36,475 nucleotides of DNA from Burkholderiaceae bacterium (GTDB lineage: Bacteria > Pseudomonadota > Gammaproteobacteria > Burkholderiales > Burkholderiaceae_D). This document shows, piece after piece, positions 1-7,102 of this stretch; position 1 is the stretch's first letter, and every line of letters starts with the position of its first letter. Both the position numbers and the translations under genes were made by a program. The notes under the pieces were generated by a model that worked only from the letters and a program-made list of their open reading frames with translations, was not told the origin of the DNA and searched no databases. The DNA lies in the NCBI GenBank assembly GCA_023653025.1, contig JAMNXS010000025.1:1-36475 (forward strand), in the 5' to 3' direction.

Positions 1-2
1 GC

Positions 3-262
3 ATGGCGGATTTCGCCTTTGGCTCTATCCGCCCTACGGTTTGTGGGAGACTTCGTTCTTGCCGTAGGGCGGGTGGAGCGCCGGCATGGCGGATTTCGCC
101 TTTGGCTCTATCCGCCCTACGGTTTGTGGGAGACTTCGTTCTTGCCGTAGGGCGGGTGGAGCGCCGGCATGGCGGATTTCGCTTTTGGCTCTATCCGCCC
201 CACGGTTTGTGGGAGACTTCGTTCTTGCCGTAGGGCGGATAGAGCGCCAGCGAAATCCGCCA
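3..262. repeat. 83-bp tandem repeat, three copies, of a palindromic REP-like family
   Basis: Three near-identical units begin at 3, 86 and 169, an exact 83-bp period. Each unit carries an arm of the type CTATCCGCCCTACGG and, about 22 nt later, its inverted counterpart CCGTAGGGCGG (for example 23-39 against 62-78). A closing arm at 228-262 completes the palindrome of the last copy. Because 83 is not a multiple of 3, the open frames across it shift between copies, so it is not a protein repeat. The same arm sequence recurs at 16823-16905 and 29904-29987. It lies immediately downstream of the SGNH hydrolase gene, which ends at 286 on the minus strand. Confidence 0.9.
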
Positions 263-285
263 TCAACACGGCATTACCACCCTCT

Positions 286-1026
286 TCACCGCGCCAGCAC
301 CGACGCCAGCGGCGTCGCACGACTCAGGTACAGGTACGACAGGCGATAGGCATAATCGCTCGGATGTATCCGGTCCGGTGCGTAAAACCTCTCCGGCGAC
401 CGGCGGAAGATGTCGTTGTCTGCATCCATGCAGTAATTGACGAACTGCGCGCCGAGCGCCGGACACAGCGCGCGCATGATGCGGCGGAAGCGGCGCGAGC
501 GCGCGTCCAGCCATAGCCGCACCGGCCACAGGAACAGCGGGGCGCCGCCAAGGTTCGCGCAGTTGGCGACGATCACGCAGCGAGAGCGGGCGGTACAGGC
601 GCGCAGCGCGTCGGCCAGTTGCCGCCGGAACTCGGCATCGGGCGTGCCGCGCACGATGTCGTTGCCGCCGATGCTGACGATGATGGCCGCATACCGCGAC
701 TTTTGCGCACCGGCCAGCTGCGCCGACAGGTCGCGGCCGCGGGCGCCGGGTTGCGCGCGGCATTCCACGTTCACTTCCGAGAAATCCGTGCGCAGCTGGC
801 CTGCCAGCGTGCGCGCCGGTTCGCTGGCGCCGAGGCCGAGGGCGACGCTGTCGCCTAGCAGCAGGCAGTGGCGGCCGCTCGCGCCGCGATAAACCCGCGG
901 CCAGCGGCGGCCGCCGGCCTGCCGCACGCTGCGGCGCGCGGCCGCCAGCCGCGACAGCTGTATGGCCGCCGGCAGCACGAGGGACGACAGCAGGGACGAC
1001 AGCAGCAGGCGGGAGGTGGCGTTCAT
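286..1026 (-). CDS. SGNH/GDSL-type hydrolase, probably membrane-anchored or exported
   Basis: This 246-residue protein looks like an SGNH-fold esterase or lipase. Block I is GDS at residues 58-60 (nucleophile S60), the GGND block has N122, and the C-terminal DRIHP block supplies the D218/H221 pair, so the catalytic set is complete. Residues 7-22 are hydrophobic and probably form a signal anchor; the following 25 residues are Arg-rich. The ATG at 1026 was chosen because it puts the hydrophobic segment at the N-terminus, although no good ribosome binding site precedes it and the frame stays open further upstream. A 9-bp inverted repeat (1048-1070) lies in its leader. It is divergent from the ATPase trio. 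The substrate cannot be told from sequence. Confidence 0.85.
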   Translation of the reverse strand: MNATSRLLLSSLLSSLVLPAAIQLSRLAAARRSVRQAGGRRWPRVYRGASGRHCLLLGDSVALGLGASEPARTLAGQLRTDFSEVNVECRAQPGARGRDLSAQLAGAQKSRYAAIIVSIGGNDIVRGTPDAEFRRQLADALRACTARSRCVIVANCANLGGAPLFLWPVRLWLDARSRRFRRIMRALCPALGAQFVNYCMDADNDIFRRSPERFYAPDRIHPSDYAYRLSYLYLSRATPLASVLAR

Positions 1027-1047
1027 CGGGGGGGAAGCGTCGTCAAA

Positions 1048-1070
1048 TTCGGCGTCGGCGCGACGCCGAA
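1048..1070. promoter_or_regulatory. Perfect 9-bp inverted repeat between divergent genes
   Basis: TTCGGCGTC (1048-1056) is repeated in inverted form as GACGCCGAA (1062-1070) around a 5-nt loop. It sits 22 bp upstream of the SGNH hydrolase start and about 155 bp upstream of the AAA ATPase start. It could be an operator or an RNA hairpin in the hydrolase leader. No T-run follows on either strand, so it is a poor terminator. Confidence 0.45.
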
Positions 1071-1224
1071 AGTTCGGCCGGCACGACATTTTTCGCGTCG
1101 CCCTTGACGCAGATCCCTGCGCCTGAATTTTCCGCAGGGGGTCAAGCCAAACAGGACAGGTGCCGGACTTGCGCTGGCGCAGTGCCGGCGCTCCACACCA
1201 ACGATCCGGAAAGCGAATCCTCCG

Positions 1225-2220
1225 TTGAAGTATTCCGACATCAAGAGTTCCGTGCTGGCGATCTTCCGGCAGACGGCGACCATCGTGCCCTTCATCAAGG
1301 GGCCGCCGGGCGCCGGCAAGACCGCGCTGGCGCTCGACATCTTCCGCTCGCTCGACATTCCGGAACCGAACATCCTCGTGCTGCGTCCATCGCTGCGCGA
1401 GGCGGTCGATTTTCTCGGCGTGCCGGAGGTGGTCGATCATGTGTCACAGTGGAGCCCGCCGTCCGAAATCCACCAGCTGCGCGAGGGCCGCTGGGGCGTG
1501 CTGATCGACGAGCTGTCCGATGCCGCGACTTCGGTGCAGAACGTCATGTGCGGGCTCATCTTCGACCGGCAGATCGGCAAGGTGGTGTTCTCGCCGGACG
1601 TCTACCTGATCGCGACGGGCAACCGCACGCGTGACAAGTCGGGCGCCAACCGCGTCGTCTCCAAGCTGTCGAACCGGACGCTGAACCTGCAGTTCGAGTC
1701 CGACGTCGACGACTGGACCGACTGGGCCGTCGGTGCCGGTATCGACCCGATGCTGATCCAGTTCATCCGCTTCCGTCCCGGGCTGCTGAACGCCTTCGAT
1801 CCCGACCTCGAGTCCTGTCCGACGCCGCGCCAGTGGGAGAAAGTATCGCGGATACCGGCCACGCTGGCGCGCGACTGCTACATCGAGCTGCTGGCCGGCC
1901 TGGTGGGCGAGGGCGCGGCCGCAGAGTACCTCGGCTTTCGCGAGATCGTCAGCCGCATCCCGGACACCGCCGAGGTGATGGCCCATCCGCAGCGCGCGCC
2001 GATACCGCGCGACCCGGCCATCCTGTATGCCTATGTCGGCGCGCTGGCCGCGGTCTGCGACGTCGGCTGCATCGAGCCGGTGCTGCAGTACGTGCGGCGG
2101 CTGCCGCCGGAATTTGGCGTGATGCTGGTGCGCGACGCCGTGCGCCGCAGCCCCGAGATCCGCCGCCAGCGCGCCTATGTGCAGTGGGCGATGGATCATG
2201 CCGAACTGATGGAATCATGA
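1225..2220 (+). CDS. MoxR-like AAA+ ATPase
   Basis: This 331-residue protein is a single-domain AAA+ ATPase. Walker A is GPPGAGKT at residues 26-33, Walker B is VLIDE at 92-96, and sensor 1 is IATGN ending at N133. A conserved SNR segment follows and may provide the arginine finger. Length and layout fit MoxR-type ATPases, which remodel partner proteins together with VWA-domain partners. The start is a TTG at 1225, giving a short lead-in before the nucleotide-binding region; a GTG nine codons further in is an alternative. Its stop overlaps the next start as ATGA, and the third gene of the trio encodes a VWA protein, which supports a MoxR/VWA pairing. The client is unknown. Confidence 0.88.
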   Translation: MKYSDIKSSVLAIFRQTATIVPFIKGPPGAGKTALALDIFRSLDIPEPNILVLRPSLREAVDFLGVPEVVDHVSQWSPPSEIHQLREGRWGVLIDELSDAATSVQNVMCGLIFDRQIGKVVFSPDVYLIATGNRTRDKSGANRVVSKLSNRTLNLQFESDVDDWTDWAVGAGIDPMLIQFIRFRPGLLNAFDPDLESCPTPRQWEKVSRIPATLARDCYIELLAGLVGEGAAAEYLGFREIVSRIPDTAEVMAHPQRAPIPRDPAILYAYVGALAAVCDVGCIEPVLQYVRRLPPEFGVMLVRDAVRRSPEIRRQRAYVQWAMDHAELMES

Positions 2221-2456
2221 GCCGCTACCAGTGGCGCAAGTGGCCGATGACGTCGATCGTCCAGCGCTACCGGCTGCACGACCTCGAGGGACGGCGGCTG
2301 GTAGCCGAGTTGCGCCATGTCCCCTGCATGTCGTGGAAAGTGTTCCGCGTGCAGCCGGCCGAGGTGTCGGGTTTCGTGTTCACCCACGAGTACTCGGCCC
2401 GCACGCTGGAGCGCGCGCAGGCGCTGGCGATGCTGATGGTGAGGCTGGAGGAATGA
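2217..2456 (+). CDS. Small protein of unknown function in the ATPase/VWA operon
   Basis: This gene encodes 79 residues, rich in Arg and aromatic residues near the N-terminus, with no signal peptide or membrane segment. I recognise no family. It overlaps both neighbours by 4 bp: its ATG at 2217 lies in the ATPase stop (ATGA), and its own TGA lies in the start of the VWA gene (ATGA at 2453-2456). This double overlap and the GC-rich third positions argue strongly that it is translated and co-regulated with both neighbours. It may be an adaptor or structural subunit of the complex; that role is inference. Confidence 0.75.
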   Translation: MSRYQWRKWPMTSIVQRYRLHDLEGRRLVAELRHVPCMSWKVFRVQPAEVSGFVFTHEYSARTLERAQALAMLMVRLEE

Positions 2457-3664
2457 GGGCGCCGGTGACGCCGTCGGCGTCCGAGCAGGCCGCGCTGCGG
2501 CTGCAGAAGGCGCGCACCCAGATCCTGCTCGACCAGCCGTTCTTCTCGGCGATCCTTCTGCGCCGCTCGCTGACCGAGACCGACCGCCACCCGACGCTGG
2601 CGGTCGACGTGCACGGCAACATCTTCTACAACCCGCACTTCGTCGCGCGGCTGACCACCGGCGAAACCGTGTTCGCGCTGTGCCACGAGATCCTGCACGT
2701 GATCGGCCGCCATGCGTGCCGGCGTGGCAACCGCGACCGCCAGCGCTGGATCTACGCGGCCGACGCCTGGATCAACGACACCTTGCGCCATGCCGGCATC
2801 GGCGAGGTAGTCGACGGTACCGTGCACCTGCCGGGCTCGCGTCACCGCACGGTGGACGACATTTATGCCGCGCTGCCCGACCGGGCATCCGGCGGCAGCC
2901 GGCGCGACGGCGCTGCACAGGGCAGGACGCAGGGCGACGACGACAGCGAGCAGTGGGACAACGGCTTCGGCGACGACCTGATCGACGGTGACGAGAAAGG
3001 CAGCGGCCGGCAGCGCGACGTCGAGGCCTCGGTCAAGATGCTGGTCGGCTACGCGGCGCAGGAGGCGAAGGCGCGTGGGCGGCTGCCACTGGCGCTGGAG
3101 CGCATGGTCGATGAGGTGCTGTCGAACCGGCTGCCGTGGCAGGCGCTGCTCGAGCGCTTCATGGCGCGCTGCGCGCGCGACGAACTGGCATGGAAGCGCC
3201 CGAACAAGCGTTTCATCGCGCGCGGCGTCTATCTGCCGTCGGTCAGCGCCGAGACGCGCATTGGCACGGTGGTGGTCGGCATCGACACCTCCGGCTCGAT
3301 CGAGGACACGGCCTTGTCAGTGTTCGTGAAAGAAGTCAACGACATCGTCGAAGCCTGCCATCCGGAGCGGGTGGTGATGATCTATTGCGATACGCGGGTG
3401 CAGCGCGTGGACCAGTACGCGCCGGAGGACTTCCCGCTGCAGGCGCGGCCGCTGGGGGGCGGCGGCACCGACCTGCGCGAAATCTTTGATTACGTCGAGC
3501 GCGAAGGGCTGGCACCGGACTGCCTGCTGCTGTTTACCGACTGCCGCACCCCGTGGCCGGACGACAGCTCGTGGCCGACGCTGGTCTGCAGCACGACGGC
3601 GCTGAAGGCACCGGTGAACCTGGCCGACACCATCCACTTTCCCGAAGACGCGCAGTCGCCCTGA
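2453..3664 (+). CDS. VWA-like protein with N-terminal HEXXH metallopeptidase-like domain (DUF2201 type)
   Basis: This 403-residue protein has two regions. The N-terminal part contains HEILH at residues 78-82, a classical zinc-protease HEXXH signature, followed closely by H87. The C-terminal part is a VWA-like fold with a complete metal-ion-dependent adhesion site: D278-x-S280-x-S282, T339 in a glycine-rich loop, and D363. A charged, low-complexity Asp/Gly-rich linker (about residues 145-185) joins them. The architecture matches the DUF2201 family as I recall it. The ATG at 2453 overlaps the stop of the 79-aa gene. The MoxR-like ATPase two genes upstream is the expected partner. Whether the HEXXH site is proteolytically active is not known. 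The gene ends 21 bp from the convergent permease. Confidence 0.85.
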   Translation: MRAPVTPSASEQAALRLQKARTQILLDQPFFSAILLRRSLTETDRHPTLAVDVHGNIFYNPHFVARLTTGETVFALCHEILHVIGRHACRRGNRDRQRWIYAADAWINDTLRHAGIGEVVDGTVHLPGSRHRTVDDIYAALPDRASGGSRRDGAAQGRTQGDDDSEQWDNGFGDDLIDGDEKGSGRQRDVEASVKMLVGYAAQEAKARGRLPLALERMVDEVLSNRLPWQALLERFMARCARDELAWKRPNKRFIARGVYLPSVSAETRIGTVVVGIDTSGSIEDTALSVFVKEVNDIVEACHPERVVMIYCDTRVQRVDQYAPEDFPLQARPLGGGGTDLREIFDYVEREGLAPDCLLLFTDCRTPWPDDSSWPTLVCSTTALKAPVNLADTIHFPEDAQSP

Positions 3665-3685
3665 ACCTACGCTGTGCGCGGGCGA

Positions 3686-4702
3686 TCAGCCGATGAAGCG
3701 TTCGGCGGCGGCCATGTACAGCGGTATGCCGACCAGCAGGTTGATGGGGAAGGTCACGCCGATCGGCAAGCCGAGATAGACCGACGGGTTGGCCTCCGGC
3801 ACCGCATAGCGCAGGACGGCCGGCACGACGATGTACGAGGCACTGGCCGACAGCACCATCAGCAGCCCGGCATCGCCGACCGACAGCCCGAGGACGATCG
3901 CCAGCAACAGCGCGATCGCCGCGTGCACGAAGGGCGATACGATCGCATACAGCAGCAGCACCGGCGCCTTGCCGCGCGCATCGCGCAGGTTCTTCGCCAC
4001 TACCAGCCCCATGTCGAGCAAGAAAAAGGCGAGCATTCCCTTGAACAGGTCGGCCGAGAACGGCTTCATGACTTCCTTGCCGGCCTCGCCGCTGAGAAAG
4101 CCGATGGCCAGCGACGCCAGCAGCAGCAGGTGCGTGCCGTTGGTCAGCGATTCGTGCAGCACGTCGCGGATCGAGGTGCCGGGCGCGCCCGGTCCGGCGG
4201 TCGCCACGACCGTGCCCTGCGGCGTCAGGCGCACGTCCTGCGCGCCGGCCGCGTGCTCGCGGCGCAGCATGTTGGCCAGCACGATGGCGACAATGATCGC
4301 CGGCGACTCCATCAGCACCATCGCCACCGCCATGTGGCCGCCAACGGCGACCTGCTGCGTCTCCGCGTACTGCATCGCGGTGACGAAGGTGACCGCGCTC
4401 ACCGAGCCGTACGACGCAGCGACGGCAGCGGCATCGAACTTCGGCACGCGGTTCTTCAGGAAGGCATAGCCGAGCACCGGCACCACGAAGGCCATGATGA
4501 CCGAGGCCAGCAGGCTGGCCGCGATCGCCGGCGACAGGCCCGAGGCGGCCAGCGCGAAGCCGCCCTTGAGGCCGAGCGCCATCAGCAGGTACAGCGACAG
4601 GAATTTGGCGATTTGCGGCGGAATCTCCAGATTCGAGCGCAGCAGGCCGGCAGCGATGCCGAAAACGAAGAACAGGATGGCGGGGTCGAGGAAATTCTGC
4701 AT
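3686..4702 (-). CDS. SbtA-type sodium-dependent bicarbonate permease
   Basis: This is a 338-residue polytopic membrane protein with about ten hydrophobic segments, split by a polar loop near the middle. The N-terminal MQNFLDPAILFFVFG segment, the GLKGG motif and the late FPINLLVGIP segment are features I associate with the SbtA (DUF897) family of inner-membrane Na+/bicarbonate symporters. The ATG at 4702 was chosen because it matches the usual family start; the frame also opens at 4771 with an extra 23 residues. Neither start has a convincing ribosome site. It is divergent from a LysR regulator that is the obvious candidate controller. Other inorganic or organic anions cannot be ruled out as substrate. 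Confidence 0.85.
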   Translation of the reverse strand: MQNFLDPAILFFVFGIAAGLLRSNLEIPPQIAKFLSLYLLMALGLKGGFALAASGLSPAIAASLLASVIMAFVVPVLGYAFLKNRVPKFDAAAVAASYGSVSAVTFVTAMQYAETQQVAVGGHMAVAMVLMESPAIIVAIVLANMLRREHAAGAQDVRLTPQGTVVATAGPGAPGTSIRDVLHESLTNGTHLLLLASLAIGFLSGEAGKEVMKPFSADLFKGMLAFFLLDMGLVVAKNLRDARGKAPVLLLYAIVSPFVHAAIALLLAIVLGLSVGDAGLLMVLSASASYIVVPAVLRYAVPEANPSVYLGLPIGVTFPINLLVGIPLYMAAAERFIG

Positions 4703-4793
4703 GAGGGAGGCGAGGACGAAAACACAAGAGCTTACGGATTTGCACTCATCAAGTAAAATCGATTTTTTCATGATCTGACATAGGTTAGGGTCT
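4703..4793. promoter_or_regulatory. Divergent promoter region of the bicarbonate permease and LysR gene
   Basis: This 91-bp AT-richer stretch separates the two divergent starts. It contains an imperfect dyad around ACTCATCAAGT flanked by ATTT and AAAAT (about 4739-4760), which has the look of a LysR-type site with a T-N11-A-like core. No confident -10 or -35 hexamers can be assigned by eye. LysR proteins commonly bind such divergent spacers to regulate themselves and the neighbour, so this is the likely operator region. Confidence 0.4.
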
Positions 4794-5690
4794 ATGAACA
4801 TGACCTTCCGCCAGCTGCGGCTCTTTCTTGCGCTGGCCGACAGCGGCAGCGTTAGCGCCGCCGCCCGCGCGACCCACGTGACGCAGCCGACCGCCTCGAT
4901 GCAGCTGAAGGAGATCACCGAGTCGGTCGGCATGCCGGTCTACGAGGTGATCGGCCGCCGCGTCTACCTGACCGAGGCCGGACGCGAGCTGGCCGAGACG
5001 GCGCGCGCCATCGCCAACGAGTGGGAGGCGTTGCAGCAGAAATTCGATGCGATGCGCGGCCTCACGCGCGGCCGGCTGCGGGTCTCGCTGGTGAACACCG
5101 CGCAGTACTTCATGCCGAGGCTGCTCGGCGGCTTCTGCGCCAGCCATCCGGAAGTCGATATCTCGCTCGAGCTGATGAATCGCGACGGCGTCGTCGCCCG
5201 CATGCGCGACAACCTTGACGACCTGTACATCATGTCGATGCCGCCGAGGGACATGGATCTGGAGGACAGCGTGTTCATGCCGAACCCGCTGCTGCTGGTC
5301 GCTTCGCCCGCGCATCCGCTGGCGCGCAGGCGCAAGCTGTCGCTCGAGCGTTTCGCCGACGACCGCTTCATCCTGCGCGAGCAGGGCTCGGGTACGCGGA
5401 TGGCGGCCGAGCAGCTGTTCGCGAAATCGAAGTTCCGGCCGCGTCTGAAGATGGAACTGGGCAGCAACGAGGCGATCCGGCAGGCCGTCGCCGGCGGCCT
5501 TGGCGTGGCCGTGCTGTCGCGCCATGCACTGCGCGAGGGCAAGGCCGAGACCGATGTCGCGGTGCTCGACGTGCAGGGCTTTCCGCTGGACTCGCAGTGG
5601 CATGTCGTGCATCCGCGCGGCAAGCGGCTGTCGCCGCTTGCGGCGGTGTTCCGCGAGCATCTGCTGAAGGCGGCAAGTGCATGGCGCTGA
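4794..5690 (+). CDS. LysR-family regulator, CbbR/CmpR-like
   Basis: This 298-residue protein is a full-length LysR-type regulator. The N-terminal winged helix-turn-helix (residues about 4-62) has the family pattern FRQLRLFLALADSGSVSAAA, then TQPTASMQLKEIE-like recognition-helix residues. The rest is a periplasmic-binding-protein-like effector domain with the GLGVAVLSRHAL segment typical of CbbR/CmpR-like members. The ATG at 4794 (or 4800, two codons later) is preceded by a weak AGGG. Its divergent arrangement with the bicarbonate permease suggests it controls inorganic-carbon uptake; that target is inferred from position. It is followed 118 bp later by the metal-efflux genes on the same strand. 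Confidence 0.92.
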   Translation: MNMTFRQLRLFLALADSGSVSAAARATHVTQPTASMQLKEITESVGMPVYEVIGRRVYLTEAGRELAETARAIANEWEALQQKFDAMRGLTRGRLRVSLVNTAQYFMPRLLGGFCASHPEVDISLELMNRDGVVARMRDNLDDLYIMSMPPRDMDLEDSVFMPNPLLLVASPAHPLARRRKLSLERFADDRFILREQGSGTRMAAEQLFAKSKFRPRLKMELGSNEAIRQAVAGGLGVAVLSRHALREGKAETDVAVLDVQGFPLDSQWHVVHPRGKRLSPLAAVFREHLLKAASAWR

Positions 5691-5808
5691 GGACGGCAGT
5701 GACGAGGCAGCGCGGTTTGCAGGTCGGTTTGGCGGGTCGGGGGTGAGCGGGGGTGGGCTTGCTGATAAACTTTGCAGTCTTTGTGCCTGCCACGCCGATG
5801 GAGAACCG

Positions 5809-7086
5809 ATGACCCCGATAGCCCGGCGCCGTTCGACGCTGCTTGCGGCCGCATCGCTCGCGTGCGTGCTGGCGTGCGCGCTGCCGGCCGGGGCGGCAAG
5901 CGCGCAGCAGCGCCCGCTCGTCGAGCCGGCCGCGCCGCTGACGCTGGCGCAGGCGGTCGGCCTCGCGCTCGAGGGCAACCCGACGCTGGCCGCGGCGCGG
6001 CGCGAGATCGAGGCCACCGAGGCGCAGGTGCTGCAGGGCTCGCTGCGCCCGAATCCCGAGTTCATCATCCAGTCCGAGGACGCGAGCCGTCCTTCGCGCA
6101 CCAGCGCGGTCGAGCTCGGCCTGCCGTTCGAGACCGCCAACAAGCGCGAATTGCGGGTGCGCTCCGCCGACCTCGGGCGCCAGGTCGCGGTCACCGAGCT
6201 GGCCTCGCGCGAGCTGCGCGTGCGCAGCGCCGTCGTCGCTGCGTTTTTCGATGTGCTGGCCGCGCAGGAACTGGCGGCGCTGGCCGTCGACAGCGTGCGT
6301 CTGGCCCAGCGCGCCACCGACATCGCCGCCAAGCGGGTTGCGGCCGGCAAGGTGTCGCCGGTCGAAGAGACCCGTGCGCGCGTGGCCGAGGCCGGCGTGC
6401 GCGTGGCGCTGACGCAGGCCGAGAGCGAACTGCGCAATGCGCGCCGCCGGCTGTCGACGCTGTGGGGCAATCCGGCGCCGCAGTTCTTCGCGGCCGAGGG
6501 CGAGATCGACCGCCTGCCGCCGGCACCTGAGCCATCGGTCGTCGAGCAGCGGCTGGCGAATTCGCCGCTGCTGCTGCGCGCGCAGCGCGAGCTCGAGCGC
6601 CGCGGCTCGCTGGTGTCGCTCGAGCAGGCGCGTGCGGTGCCGGACTTCCAGGTCAATGTCGGTCTGCGGCGCAGCCTCGAGGTGCCGGGCAACCTCGCCC
6701 TGCTCGGCGTGCAGGTGCCGCTGCCGGTGGCCAACCGCAACCAGGGCAATATCCTCGAGGCCCTGCGGCGCGAGGACAAGGCGCGCGACGAACTGCGCGC
6801 CGTGCAGCTGTCGCTGTCGTCCGACGCGCTGCAGGCGCTGGAGCGGGTGCAGGCGCGCCGCGCCGAATCCGAGCTGCTGCGCGCCGACGTGCTGCCCGGC
6901 GCGCGCAGCGCCTACGAGGCGGCCACCATCGGTTTCGAAAACGGCAAGTTCAGCTTCCTCGAGGTGCTCGACGCGCAGCGCACGCTGTTCGCTGCCAAGT
7001 TGCAGTACCTGAACGCGCTGGCCAATTTCCATCGCGCGCTGTCCGAGCTCGAGTCTCTGCTCGGGGCCGAGGGCGGGCGACCGTAA
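5809..7086 (+). CDS. czcC: CzcC-like outer-membrane efflux protein (TolC family)
   Basis: This 425-residue protein has a cleavable-looking signal peptide (to about residue 30, ending ASA-Q) and two outer-membrane-efflux-protein repeats dominated by long Ala/Arg/Glu-rich helices, as in TolC-family channel subunits. The start at 5809 follows GGAGA with good spacing. It is the first gene of a three-gene set whose order matches czcC-czcB-czcA operons. It would form the outer-membrane duct through which metal cations leave the cell. The symbol is by family and context; the exact metal is unknown. Confidence 0.88.
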   Translation: MTPIARRRSTLLAAASLACVLACALPAGAASAQQRPLVEPAAPLTLAQAVGLALEGNPTLAAARREIEATEAQVLQGSLRPNPEFIIQSEDASRPSRTSAVELGLPFETANKRELRVRSADLGRQVAVTELASRELRVRSAVVAAFFDVLAAQELAALAVDSVRLAQRATDIAAKRVAAGKVSPVEETRARVAEAGVRVALTQAESELRNARRRLSTLWGNPAPQFFAAEGEIDRLPPAPEPSVVEQRLANSPLLLRAQRELERRGSLVSLEQARAVPDFQVNVGLRRSLEVPGNLALLGVQVPLPVANRNQGNILEALRREDKARDELRAVQLSLSSDALQALERVQARRAESELLRADVLPGARSAYEAATIGFENGKFSFLEVLDAQRTLFAAKLQYLNALANFHRALSELESLLGAEGGRP

Positions 7087-7102
7087 TGCACAGGAAAGCA
7101 AG

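Noticed and set aside
1-262. The 83-bp tandem repeat as a CRISPR array
   Set aside because: Units are contiguous with no variable spacers, and the repeat is a long palindrome, not a 25-40 bp direct repeat.
3-516. Open frames inside the 83-bp repeats (MADFAFGS-type)
   Set aside because: The 83-bp period shifts frame each copy, and the DNA is a non-coding palindromic repeat.
286-1440. Long minus-strand frame as a 384-aa protein
   Set aside because: The N-terminal part is shadow of the ATPase gene and low complexity; the hydrolase signal segment starts at 1026.
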